A stretch of DNA of 64,000 bases, from positions 1 through 64,000 of the forward strand of contig NZ_BCPT01000001.1 of NCBI RefSeq assembly GCF_001544095.1. Direction: 5' to 3'. A program made the position numbers and the translations under genes. Within the stretch, counting starts at the first letter, position 1; each line of letters starts with the position of its first letter. The notes under the pieces were generated by a model that was given only the letters and a program-made list of their open reading frames with translations, searched no databases and was not told the origin of the DNA. Positions 55,311 to 63,521 of this stretch are shown in pieces. The stretch is from Enterococcus casseliflavus NBRC 100478 (lineage in GTDB: Bacteria > Bacillota > Bacilli > Lactobacillales > Enterococcaceae).

Positions 55311-56300
55311 ATGACGAATTTCTCTACCTTTCGTGTCATGAATGAACCAAATTTTACTGCTTCACTCACAACTGCAACCCTTGACGAGCTGCCAGCAGGC
55401 GATGTGCTTGTCCGTGTTGATTACTCAGATGTCAATTACAAAGATGCCTTGGCAGCAAAAGAAAATGGCGGCGTGATCCGCACGTATCCGATGACGCCGG
55501 GAATCGATTTAGCAGGGGAAGTCGTGGACAGTCAGTCTGCTGATTTTGCCCCAGGCGACCAAGTCTTAGTGACAGGTTATGGCTTAGGGGTTTCTCACCC
55601 AGGCGGTTACAGTCAATTTCAACGGGTCCCAGCCGAGTGGCTCGTGAAACGTTCTGCTGGTTTTTCAGCAAAAGACAGTATGACCTATGGCACTGCTGGG
55701 TTCACAGCAGCTTTAGCGGTGCAAGAATTAGAACAGCTGCACTTAGCAAAAGACGCTGCTATTTTGGTGACAGGCGCTAGCGGTGGCGTCGGCAGTGTCA
55801 GCATTGCTTTATTGAAAAAACTGGGCTATACAAATATAGTGGCGCTATCTCGGAAAACCGATGCGCAATGGTTGTTGGACCTAGGCGCAGCGAAAATCGT
55901 CAGTCCTGATGACGTGGTACCAGAAAAGGACAAACCATTAGCAAAACAAACGTTTGCAGCGGTCATCGATACAGTTGGCGGTCCATTGCTTGCGGCAGTG
56001 CTTCCGCAAATCGCTTATGGGGGCGGTGCCTTCTTATGCGGCAATGCTGGTGGAATCAAAATCGAAACGACTGTCTTACCATTTATTTTGCGTGGGATTC
56101 GCGTAATTGGGATCGATTCGGTCAATGTTTCCCATGAGATCCGCACGGCATTATGGGAGAAATTAGCGGGTGAGTGGAATGTGATCGATCAGCTTTACAC
56201 GAAAGCCATCACTTTGGAAGACTTGCCAGAAACGTTGGCAGCTTTATTAGCAGGCACGCACCAAGGACGGACGATCGTTGAGGTGTCACAAGCGCAATGA
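55311..56300 (+). CDS. YhdH/YhfP family quinone oxidoreductase (acryloyl-CoA reductase-like)
   Basis: A 329-residue medium-chain dehydrogenase/reductase without zinc. It has the GroES-like N-terminal domain (VDYSDVNYKDALAAKE; PGIDLAGEV) and an NADPH-binding Rossmann domain (ILVTGASGGVGSVSIALLKKLG). The C-terminal motif is IRVIGIDSVNVSHEIR. The family reduces activated alkenes such as acryloyl-CoA or quinones; the native substrate here is unknown. The ATG is downstream of AAAGGAG. The next gene, coaB, starts four bases before its stop. Confidence 0.87.
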   Translation: MTNFSTFRVMNEPNFTASLTTATLDELPAGDVLVRVDYSDVNYKDALAAKENGGVIRTYPMTPGIDLAGEVVDSQSADFAPGDQVLVTGYGLGVSHPGGYSQFQRVPAEWLVKRSAGFSAKDSMTYGTAGFTAALAVQELEQLHLAKDAAILVTGASGGVGSVSIALLKKLGYTNIVALSRKTDAQWLLDLGAAKIVSPDDVVPEKDKPLAKQTFAAVIDTVGGPLLAAVLPQIAYGGGAFLCGNAGGIKIETTVLPFILRGIRVIGIDSVNVSHEIRTALWEKLAGEWNVIDQLYTKAITLEDLPETLAALLAGTHQGRTIVEVSQAQ

Positions 56301-57046
56301 GAATTTTGATTACGGCTGGCGGTACTTCCGAAAAAATCGATGATGTCCGTGCAATCACGAATCATTCCACGGGCTCACTTGGTCAAGCCATTGTCAAGGA
56401 ATGGCTGCAATACCCTGAGGTGGCCATCGATTACGTTACGACGAAAACTGCCAAACAACCGCCGACCGATCCATGCGTTACCTGTCATTTCATTGAAGGG
56501 ACCACGGACTTGTTGACGCAGTTGACCGATTTATTGACGACCCATTCGTATGCTGCTGTGATCCACAGTATGGCAGTCAGTGATTTCACCCCTGCTGCTC
56601 ATTTTTCAGAAGCAGCGTTTTATGAAGCAATCAACGATGCCCTACCAGCTTATGACAACCAGGTCACTCCGGCATTGATGGCACACGTGCTCTCACAATC
56701 TGAATCAACGGCAGGCAAAGTTTCTTCCAATACTGATCATTTGTTTTTAGTGTTGAAGAAAACCCCGAAAGTGATCCAAACCATCAAAGCATTACAGCCG
56801 ACAACCTTATTAGTCGGATTCAAATTATTAGTAGACGTAGCGGAAGCCGAGTTGTTTGCGGTCGCACGAAAAAGTCTGCTGGCTAGCCAAGCGGATTATG
56901 TGTTGGCCAACGACTTGACGCAAATTTCTGGAAACCAGCATGTCGGACACCTTTTGACACAAGAAGGACAAATCGGGACTGGCCGCACAAAAGCTGAGAT
57001 CGCAACCTTGATCGTTGACACATTACGCAATGACCTGCGTGCTTAG
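56297..57046 (+). CDS. coaB: Phosphopantothenate-cysteine ligase
   Basis: A 249-residue monofunctional CoaB, as in streptococci and enterococci, rather than the usual CoaBC fusion. It joins 4'-phosphopantothenate to cysteine in coenzyme A synthesis. Motifs are LITAGGTSEKIDDVR, TNHSTGSLG, AVIHSMAVSDF and the terminal LLVGFKL and ADYVLANDL. It overlaps the quinone oxidoreductase gene by four bases and precedes coaC by 31 bases. Confidence 0.9.
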   Translation: MRILITAGGTSEKIDDVRAITNHSTGSLGQAIVKEWLQYPEVAIDYVTTKTAKQPPTDPCVTCHFIEGTTDLLTQLTDLLTTHSYAAVIHSMAVSDFTPAAHFSEAAFYEAINDALPAYDNQVTPALMAHVLSQSESTAGKVSSNTDHLFLVLKKTPKVIQTIKALQPTTLLVGFKLLVDVAEAELFAVARKSLLASQADYVLANDLTQISGNQHVGHLLTQEGQIGTGRTKAEIATLIVDTLRNDLRA

Positions 57047-57077
57047 CTAGATGTTTTTTAGAAAAGGAGAAAGAAAC

Positions 57078-57635
57078 ATGAAACAAAAACACGTTCTGCT
57101 TGGCGTCAGCGGCAGTATCTCTGCATACAAAGCAGCCGACCTAACCAATGAATTAACCAAAAAGGGCTATGCAGTGGATGTCTTAATGACTCAAAACAGC
57201 ACACAATTTATTACGCCTTTGACGTTACAGTCATTATCCAAACGCCCGATCCATGTAGATGTTATGCAAGAACGTCAACCAGATCGCATCAATCATATTG
57301 AACTAGCCAAACAAGCCGATCTTTTCTTGCTCGCCCCAGCCAGTGCCAACAGTATTGGCAAGCTGGCGCATGGGATAGCCGATGATTTGATCTCAACAGT
57401 TGCCTTAGCGTTGCCGTTATCCGTGCCCCGCTTGATTGCGCCAGCCATGAATACCGTCATGTACGAAAACCCGATTGTTCAAAGAAATTTGGGGATTTTG
57501 AAAGAAGTCGGCTTCCAAGAGATTGAACCCCGTGAAGCGTTACTGGCTTGCGGTGATTTCGGCAGAGGCGCATTAGCAGCAACAGAAACGATTCTCGAAA
57601 AAGCATTGACTGCTTTGGAAGTACGGAGTGTCTAA
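57078..57635 (+). CDS. coaC: Phosphopantothenoylcysteine decarboxylase
   Basis: A 185-residue FMN-dependent decarboxylase that turns phosphopantothenoylcysteine into 4'-phosphopantetheine. Motifs: LLGVSGSISAYKAADL, the His in INHIELAKQADL, APASANSIGKLAHGIADDL, and PAMNTVMYENPIVQRN. The Cys loop ALLACGDFGRGAL is conserved. The ATG follows AAAGGAG. It pairs with the separate CoaB just upstream. Confidence 0.92.
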   Translation: MKQKHVLLGVSGSISAYKAADLTNELTKKGYAVDVLMTQNSTQFITPLTLQSLSKRPIHVDVMQERQPDRINHIELAKQADLFLLAPASANSIGKLAHGIADDLISTVALALPLSVPRLIAPAMNTVMYENPIVQRNLGILKEVGFQEIEPREALLACGDFGRGALAATETILEKALTALEVRSV

Positions 57636-57637
57636 CA

Positions 57638-58282
57638 ATGAAAAAAATATCAACTTTTGAACTTGTCTTAACAGCTTTCTTTTTAGGAATCTTGATTCTT
57701 TTAGCATCGGTTCCCTTTCTTGGGTTTATTCCCTTAGGACCAATCAATGCGACAACGATGCATATTCCTGTGATCATCGCTTCTATTGTATTGGGACCTC
57801 GGATCGGCGGCTTTTTAGGCGGCGCCTTTGGGATCATCAGTATGGTGCGTTCGACCTGGATCATCACCCCGCTTTCTTTTGTCTTCTCCCCTTTCGTACC
57901 GATTTATGGGAGTGATCAAGGAAGCTGGAAAGCGATCCTCGTAGCGTTGATTCCTCGTATTTTGATTGGTGTCGTTCCTTACTTTGTGTACAAAGGCTGT
58001 CAAAAAATCTGGAAAAACAAACAGCAAAGTCTTTCGCTACTGATTGCTGGTGTTGCTGGAGGCTTGACGAATACGATCCTGGTAATGAACTTGATCTACT
58101 TCTTGTTCCAGCAAGAATATGCGGAGATTGTGGGGAAAGCTGGCAATGCTGTCTATGCAGCGATTTTGGGTGTAATCTTCGCCCAAGGTGTACCTGAAGC
58201 CATTGTAGCGGGAATCGCCACGATGGCAGTTGGAACCGTCCTTTTGCGCTTAGTCATGAACCGCAAAAAAAATCGTATCTAA
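57638..58282 (+). CDS. ECF transporter S-component, pantothenate type
   Basis: A 214-residue membrane protein with six predicted helices and the ECF S-component fold (HIPVIIASIVLGPRIGGFLGGAFG). It is two bases after coaC, so it almost certainly imports pantothenate for the same pathway (PanT-like; inference from context). It needs the shared EcfA-EcfA'-EcfT module, which is not in the window. Confidence 0.85.
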   Translation: MKKISTFELVLTAFFLGILILLASVPFLGFIPLGPINATTMHIPVIIASIVLGPRIGGFLGGAFGIISMVRSTWIITPLSFVFSPFVPIYGSDQGSWKAILVALIPRILIGVVPYFVYKGCQKIWKNKQQSLSLLIAGVAGGLTNTILVMNLIYFLFQQEYAEIVGKAGNAVYAAILGVIFAQGVPEAIVAGIATMAVGTVLLRLVMNRKKNRI

Positions 58283-58336
58283 AAAAATAGCGACCGCCCA
58301 AAGTTAGCTTTTTGGCTAACTTAGGCGGTCGCTTCC
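58281..58336. terminator. Bidirectional terminator after the S-component gene
   Basis: GCGACCGCC(C)AAAGTTAGC and GCTAACTTAGGCGGTCGC form a long stem. An A run lies on the left flank, which is the T tail for the opposite strand. Confidence 0.8.
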
Positions 58337-58348
58337 CTTTGGAGTGTC

Positions 58349-59569
58349 TTATAAACTTTGTGTCACTTGGAGTGCTTCGACAAGCTCTTGATACTGCTCT
58401 TGGGTTAAATACTCTTCATAAAATGTCAGATAATCATCGATATCTGCTTGGGTCAAATAAGGCAGCTCTTGTTTGATTTGCAGCAGCAGTTCTTCAAACT
58501 CCTCATCCGTCAGCATATAAGAAGACCAATCATCGGCTTCATCATAGCTATCCCAGTACTCATCATCATAATCATTCTCATACCCATCATCATAGCTGTC
58601 ATCCCAGCCATAATCATAGGGAGAAAACAATTCTTCTGGGTCAATCAATTCTTCCGCTGTGGGGATCGCAACGGCAGTATCACTTTTCTTCCCTGTAAAA
58701 GTCACCGTGGCTCCGATAGTGGTTTGCAGCTCATCCGCTTGCACGAAGTGAAAAGCCATTTTCTGCTGATTTGTTTTCGTATTGATGGTCATGGTTAAGT
58801 CAAACTGCTCGACTTCTTCCAACATCGTTTCTAATTCGGCGACTTGCTTTTGATCGGCGCCGTGTTCTTGGGCATAGGTTGCATAATCTGCCAATTCTTC
58901 TTTGGTAAACGTATGGCTGATCGTATCTCCATCTCTTTTGAAAGCATCCGGTTCGAAGGTTTTCAAATAGTCAGCAAACGTCTCATTATGAAAAAGACTG
59001 TTCATGGTAAAGAGGTTTTCAGGCTCTTTTTCTGCTTCGGTTGTCCCCTCACCGTCCTCTGCAAAAGTTCCTTCGCCAAAGTAAGAATCTAAGGTTTCTT
59101 GATCGATGCGCAGGTATTTGCCTTCATATTCCGCAGCGTCTGGTTTTGGCCCATAACTGTCACTACCAAATGCGCTGATATACCCTTGCAGTGTTTCATA
59201 GATTTCAGCTGACACATACGCTTCTTGTTTTTCTGGATCGACGATCAGCTTGATCGGCAGCTCCTGCCCCCCAAAAGCGACTGCCAGATTGAGTAAAATC
59301 GCTTTGGTTTCTTTGTCCTGGACGAAGTCCCCTTTAAATGACGAACCGACTAACTGTGACATCAACATGGAGGCATACCTATCGGCTTCTTGACCGTATT
59401 CGCTGCTGCTGCCCATCTCAAAGGTATCGATCGTCGCTTGGAATTCACCAGCATTCGCTGCTTGCTGATTCGTCAACTGTTCGGCAAACTGTTCTTGCGG
59501 TAATTTCGTACAACCACCGAAAAGAAAGGCGAACCCAACAAACAAAATGACGCGTCCCCACTTTTTCAT
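58349..59569 (-). CDS. Acidic lipoprotein of unknown function
   Basis: A 406-residue lipoprotein with signal peptide and lipobox FLFGGC (Cys at about 20). The mature region is rich in acidic residues and alternates beta-type stretches (LPIKLIVDPEKQEAYVSAE; TINTKTNQQKMAFHFVQ). The part 305-345 is a Tyr-Asp-rich tract (DYGWDDSYDDGYE). The final 60 residues are helical and Glu-rich. No family is recognised with confidence; it resembles LPXTG-less surface lipoproteins of unknown role. AAAGGAG lies before the ATG. It is separated from murB by a terminator. Confidence 0.7.
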   Translation of the reverse strand: MKKWGRVILFVGFAFLFGGCTKLPQEQFAEQLTNQQAANAGEFQATIDTFEMGSSSEYGQEADRYASMLMSQLVGSSFKGDFVQDKETKAILLNLAVAFGGQELPIKLIVDPEKQEAYVSAEIYETLQGYISAFGSDSYGPKPDAAEYEGKYLRIDQETLDSYFGEGTFAEDGEGTTEAEKEPENLFTMNSLFHNETFADYLKTFEPDAFKRDGDTISHTFTKEELADYATYAQEHGADQKQVAELETMLEEVEQFDLTMTINTKTNQQKMAFHFVQADELQTTIGATVTFTGKKSDTAVAIPTAEELIDPEELFSPYDYGWDDSYDDGYENDYDDEYWDSYDEADDWSSYMLTDEEFEELLLQIKQELPYLTQADIDDYLTFYEEYLTQEQYQELVEALQVTQSL

Positions 59570-59647
59570 CCTGCTCACTCCTTTTCGTTTATTGTACCGA
59601 AGACTGAGAAAGCTTACAAACCTAAGCTCTTTTTTATCAGCTCTCAT

Positions 59648-59678
59648 AAAAAAAAGACTGCCCCTCGGGACAATCTTC
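59648..59678 (-). terminator. Terminator after murB
   Basis: Minus strand AAGATTGTCCC-GAG-GGGGCAGTCTTTTTTTT, 11 pairs with two wobbles. Confidence 0.85.
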
Positions 59679-59686
59679 TCGCTAAT

Positions 59687-60586
59687 CTATTCTTCGCCGA
59701 TGATTCGGACTTCTGTTTCTAAGGTGACATCAAAGGTTTCTTTGATGACTTGTTGGATATGAGCGATCAGTTCGACGTAATCCGTTGCAGTGGCTTGATC
59801 GACATTCACGATAAAGCCCGCATGTTTTTCCGAAATTTGGGCTCCGCCCCATTTCAATCCTTGTAAGCCTGCATCTTGGATCAGCTTGCCGGTAAAATGA
59901 CCGACTGGACGTTTAAAGACACTCCCACAAGAGGGGTATTCTAGCGGTTGCTTCAATTGCCGCAATTCTGTCAGTTCATCCATCCGCTTTTTAATTTGCT
60001 CTTGATCGCCTTTTGCTAAATCAAAGCGACTGCTCAAAATGATCATCTTTTGCTCTTGCAACTTGCTATGACGATAAGCAAATTCCATTTCTTCCTTGGT
60101 ATATGTCACGATTTGACCATTAGCCAGCAAAACGTCGCAGGACGCAAAGACATCTTGGATCTCGCCATCATAAGCGCCTGCATTCATAAAGACGGCACCG
60201 CCGACACTGCCGGGAATCCCGCAGGCAAATTCAAAACCAGTCAAGGATTCATGCAAAGCGACATAGGTGGTATCGATCAACTTTGCTCCAGCATCGACGA
60301 TCAAAGAAGTGCCGTCTACCACGATTTGGTTCATTTCCGACAGCATGATCACCACGCCGCGAATACCACCATCACGGACGATCAAGTTGCTGGCGTTTCC
60401 TAAGACGATCCAAGGAATCGCTTGTTCTCGGCAATAATCAAGCAGCTGTTTAGCCTCTTCTGCTGTTTTGGGAAAAGCCAAAATGTCTGCCGGTCCACCA
60501 GTTTTTGTATACGTATAGTTCAATAAGGGTTCATCTTTTAATAAGGCAATTTCAGGGAATTGCGCAATCATCAAGTCTTTATTCAC
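59687..60586 (-). CDS. murB: UDP-N-acetylenolpyruvoylglucosamine reductase
   Basis: A 299-residue FAD enzyme making UDP-MurNAc for peptidoglycan. Motifs: YTYTKTGGPADI, FAD loop LGNASNLIVRDGG, SLTGFEFACGIPGSVGGAVFMNAGAYDGE (quoted in parts), Arg in AYRHSKL, catalytic Ser in SCGSVFKRP, and C-terminal Glu in LETEVRIIGEE. The start is a GTG nine bases after AAAGGA; the longer frame adds nine residues and a second GTG. Confidence 0.92.
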   Translation of the reverse strand: MNKDLMIAQFPEIALLKDEPLLNYTYTKTGGPADILAFPKTAEEAKQLLDYCREQAIPWIVLGNASNLIVRDGGIRGVVIMLSEMNQIVVDGTSLIVDAGAKLIDTTYVALHESLTGFEFACGIPGSVGGAVFMNAGAYDGEIQDVFASCDVLLANGQIVTYTKEEMEFAYRHSKLQEQKMIILSSRFDLAKGDQEQIKKRMDELTELRQLKQPLEYPSCGSVFKRPVGHFTGKLIQDAGLQGLKWGGAQISEKHAGFIVNVDQATATDYVELIAHIQQVIKETFDVTLETEVRIIGEE

Positions 60587-60709
60587 GAGAAGGTTTCCTT
60601 TCACAATAAACATCTCACTTATTTTAGCATGTTCAAGGAAAAGTTGCTACCTCTGGTGAATCAAAGAAAAGCTTAATAATCGAATGACCTGATTAATAAA
60701 GAGTAAACT

Positions 60710-61060
60710 TCAAAAAAAGTGTTTTGTTATTTCAGATAATCGTTCTTTCATCTCCGTAGTGACTTTATCGACTACTTCTAAGTTGCTGCGATGCAAGAGG
60801 TCCACACTGCGAATATGCTGACAAAGAATCGTCCCTTGAACTTTACTCTTTTGTGTTTCGGTAACTGTTTGAAACGCATTCGATCGAGCGAATTTTTCTT
60901 CTACATATTTTTTTGAGCTACTGAGTGGCATCACTAAGACGGTATTGAAACTCTTGTTATAATAATCATTACTAACCACCACACACAGTCTTTTTTTTGC
61001 CATTTCATTTCCTTTGGTGGGATTTAAGTCAATAAAAAGAATATCTCCTTGTCTTACCAT
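60710..61060 (-). CDS. MazF/PemK-type toxin (endoribonuclease)
   Basis: A 116-residue member of the CcdB/PemK fold. Family motifs: QGDILFIDLNPTKGNE, RLCVVVSNDYYNKS, TVLVMPLSSS, KVQGTILCQHIRSVDL. MazF proteins cut mRNA at short specific sequences. The start overlaps the antitoxin stop by seven bases, the normal arrangement of a type II pair. Confidence 0.88.
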   Translation of the reverse strand: MVRQGDILFIDLNPTKGNEMAKKRLCVVVSNDYYNKSFNTVLVMPLSSSKKYVEEKFARSNAFQTVTETQKSKVQGTILCQHIRSVDLLHRSNLEVVDKVTTEMKERLSEITKHFF

Positions 61061-61329
61061 TCAATATTCTCCTCACCTAAATCTTCTCCAAAAAACATCT
61101 CACCTGTATCAAATTTCCCCGTTTCTTCTACGATCGCTAATTCTTGTTTCCAAAAATCTTCAAAGGAAGGTGCTGCTTTTTCGCCTGTTACCTTGATCTC
61201 GCCTTCTGGAGTAAATTCAAAAATTACCCGCTGATTCTCTTTTAAGCCTAACTTTTGCCGCACACTTTTTGGAATAGTTATTTGATTTTTCGAAGTCATT
61301 TTCGCTGAAACTTGCGCTTTGATCGTCAT
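61054..61329 (-). CDS. MazE-like antitoxin, SpoVT/AbrB type
   Basis: A 91-residue protein with a SpoVT-AbrB DNA-binding fold (MTSKNQITIPKSVRQKLGLK; RVIFEFTPEGEIKV) and an acidic C-terminal tail (GKFDTGEMFFGEDLGEE) that should wrap and inhibit the toxin. The ATG follows AAGGGGG. It is transcribed first, as usual for such pairs, and likely represses its own promoter. The 214 bases before the divergent exoA gene hold no other gene. Confidence 0.85.
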   Translation of the reverse strand: MTIKAQVSAKMTSKNQITIPKSVRQKLGLKENQRVIFEFTPEGEIKVTGEKAAPSFEDFWKQELAIVEETGKFDTGEMFFGEDLGEENIEW

Positions 61330-61449
61330 GTGAACTGCCCCCTTTTCAAAACGATTGTAACATAAAATGTAAGGAAAAGTAAGGATTTATTAATCCTTTT
61401 TCGTACCACAAACGAATTTTCTCTAGCATCCAAATTTAATCCTCATTCT

Positions 61450-61537
61450 TCCTCCTTATTTTCCTCATTCCGCTCACTTGCTTTGCGCTTCTGGCTTTTT
61501 TAGGTAAAATGGGAGGCGTAGTGGAAAATAAGGAGGA
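61450..61537 (+). promoter_or_regulatory. Inverted repeat that includes the exoA ribosome binding site
   Basis: TCCTCCTTATTTTCC (61450-61464) and GGAAAATAAGGAGGA (61523-61537) are perfect 15-base complements 58 bases apart; the right arm holds the AGGAGG. A promoter (TTGCGC, 16 bases, TAAAAT at about 61505-61510) lies between them, so the main transcript may lack the left arm. Confidence 0.4.
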
Positions 61538-61543
61538 GTCTCA

Positions 61544-62296
61544 ATGAAATTTATTTCTTGGAATGTGAATGGTTTACGGGCCATCGTTAAAAAAAATTTT
61601 TCTGAAGTGTTTGAAGCCCTCGATGCTGATTTCTTTTGTTTACAAGAAACAAAGCTGCAAGAAGGTCAGATTGAATTGGATTTACCAGGCTATCATCAAT
61701 ACTGGAATTATGCGGAGAAGAAAGGCTATTCCGGCACGGCGATTTTCGCAAAAGAACCTGCGCTATCCGTCCGTTATGGATTAGGAATCGAAGAACATGA
61801 TACGGAAGGTCGCGTCATCACACTAGAGTATCCTGAATTTTTCTTGATTACTTGCTACACACCGAATTCTCAAAATGAATTGCGCCGCTTAGATTATCGC
61901 ATGACTTGGGAAGATGCCTTTTTGGCTTACTTGACTGAATTGAAACAACAAAAGCCAGTGATTCTCTGTGGTGATTTGAATGTTGCCCATAAGAATATCG
62001 ATATCAAAAACTGGAAAACCAATCAAAAAAATGCTGGGTTTACACCTGAAGAACGGGAAAAGTTTTCGACTCTTTTGGCTGCTGGCTTTACCGATACGTT
62101 CCGTTATTTCTATCCAGATGCAGAAGGCATTTATTCTTGGTGGAGCTACCGTTTCAACGCTCGCAAAAACAATGCCGGCTGGCGCATCGATTACTTTGTC
62201 GTTTCGGATGACTTAAATGAGCGCTTGCTAGATGCCAAGATCCATACAGATATCATCGGCAGTGACCATTGCCCGGTGGAACTGGATCTCAAATAA
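61544..62296 (+). CDS. exoA: Exodeoxyribonuclease III / AP endonuclease
   Basis: A 250-residue Xth-family enzyme for base excision repair. Conserved active-site blocks: SWNVNGLRA, FCLQETKLQ, ITCYTPNSQ, CGDLNVAH, and the terminal SDHCPVELDL with the catalytic His. Length matches ExoA of Gram-positive bacteria. AGGAGG lies eight bases before the ATG. The DnaQ-like gene follows 84 bases later. Confidence 0.93.
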   Translation: MKFISWNVNGLRAIVKKNFSEVFEALDADFFCLQETKLQEGQIELDLPGYHQYWNYAEKKGYSGTAIFAKEPALSVRYGLGIEEHDTEGRVITLEYPEFFLITCYTPNSQNELRRLDYRMTWEDAFLAYLTELKQQKPVILCGDLNVAHKNIDIKNWKTNQKNAGFTPEEREKFSTLLAAGFTDTFRYFYPDAEGIYSWWSYRFNARKNNAGWRIDYFVVSDDLNERLLDAKIHTDIIGSDHCPVELDLK

Positions 62297-62380
62297 CCGT
62301 AAGAAAACTTCAGTTTTTCTTAACGTTTGTTCGCTTTTCATTCTTTGATTTTGTGCTAGAATGGCAATGAGGTGAGTCTG

Positions 62381-62914
62381 ATGAATTTTATCGCAATGGA
62401 CTTTGAAACAGCAAATTATCAAAAGCATAGTGCCTGTTCCCTTGCACTAGTCATGGTACAAGATAGCAAAATCGTGGGCGAATATTACACATTGATCCAA
62501 CCGGAAACGGAATTTTTTTGGAAAAACATTCAAATTCATGGCATTCGTCCAGAAGATGTGCAAGAAGCGCCTAAGTTTCCTGACGTATGGAAACAAATCC
62601 AACAATATTATCAATTGAACAGTTTGATCGTTGCGCATAACGCTGGTTTTGATACTGGGGTTTTGGCGGGATGTCTTGATTATTATGGGTTGTCACAACC
62701 AAATTATCTTTCCTTATGTACGGTGCGAACGAGCCGCAAACTGTATCCAGAGTTTACAAATCATAAATTAAACACGGTTTGTGAGCAATTACAGATTCCT
62801 TTACTAAACCACCATGATGCACTAGAAGATAGTCGGGCATGTGCCCAAATCTTATTGCGTCAAGAAGAAGAATTTGGTATCGATCCATTAAAAAAATTGG
62901 TTTTAGTCAAATAA
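62381..62914 (+). CDS. DnaQ-like 3'-5' exonuclease (DEDDh)
   Basis: A 177-residue exonuclease-domain protein. Exo I: AMDFETA (Asp, Glu). Exo II: VAHNAGFDTGVL (Asp). Exo III: HHDALEDSRACAQ (His and Asp). It lacks polymerase domains, so it is a stand-alone proofreading-like or repair nuclease. The start is the ATG after GAGGTG; the outer GTG lies within that ribosome site. A strong terminator follows. Confidence 0.87.
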   Translation: MNFIAMDFETANYQKHSACSLALVMVQDSKIVGEYYTLIQPETEFFWKNIQIHGIRPEDVQEAPKFPDVWKQIQQYYQLNSLIVAHNAGFDTGVLAGCLDYYGLSQPNYLSLCTVRTSRKLYPEFTNHKLNTVCEQLQIPLLNHHDALEDSRACAQILLRQEEEFGIDPLKKLVLVK

Positions 62915-62918
62915 ATAA

Positions 62919-62970
62919 GAACGTGCGTCCTAAAGTCAGCATTGCGCTAGCCTTTGGGACGCACGTTTTC
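62919..62970. terminator. Bidirectional terminator between DnaQ-like and GNAT genes
   Basis: AACGTGCGTCC(T)AAAG and CTTTGGGACGCACGTT pair, with inner GC stem, and T run on the right. Confidence 0.88.
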
Positions 62971-62989
62971 ATTTAAGAAAGGATTCATT

Positions 62990-63505
62990 TTAGGTCAGAT
63001 CGATCCAATAATGACAGATTATAGCGCCATCTTCAGGATCAATGACTTTTTCAGTTAGTTTACCACCGTTGTTTTCAATGACTTTGGCGGAGGCGCGATT
63101 GGCTTCTTCACAGGTTACTAACACGTTGTTCAAGCCAAGTTGTTTGGCCTTTACCAATGACTGTGCCAACATTGCCGAGCCGATGCCTTGCTTTCGATGG
63201 TCTGGGTGCACTGAATACCCAATGTGTCCGCCAATTTGGCGCAAATACGCATTAAGTGTCAGACGCAGATTCAAGAGACCGACCACTTTTTGATCTTGGA
63301 TAGCCAGATAGGTACGGGCGGGAACGAATCCTTCTGGTACCGTTTCTGCTGTTTTAAAATCCACCAATCCCTCTAGCCAGTCTTTGGCTGTGGGACTTTC
63401 TACAAGTCCTGCCCCACCGTGGATGACTTCTTGATTCTTCTCGAACGCTTGCCGATACGCTTCGATTTGATCGCAGTCTGCGATCGTCGGTTCCCGAAAC
63501 TCCAT
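62990..63505 (-). CDS. GNAT family N-acetyltransferase
   Basis: A 171-residue cytoplasmic acetyltransferase. The acetyl-CoA loop is HPDHRKQGIGSAML (the Q/R-x-x-G-x-G/A motif) at about 107-120, with the later CEEANRASAKVIENNGG core. The substrate is unknown. The ATG follows AAGGAG; the longer frame adds nine residues. It is 16 bases downstream of another GNAT gene, so the two form an operon. Confidence 0.83.
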   Translation of the reverse strand: MEFREPTIADCDQIEAYRQAFEKNQEVIHGGAGLVESPTAKDWLEGLVDFKTAETVPEGFVPARTYLAIQDQKVVGLLNLRLTLNAYLRQIGGHIGYSVHPDHRKQGIGSAMLAQSLVKAKQLGLNNVLVTCEEANRASAKVIENNGGKLTEKVIDPEDGAIICHYWIDLT

Positions 63506-63521
63506 TTCCTTCACTCCTTTT

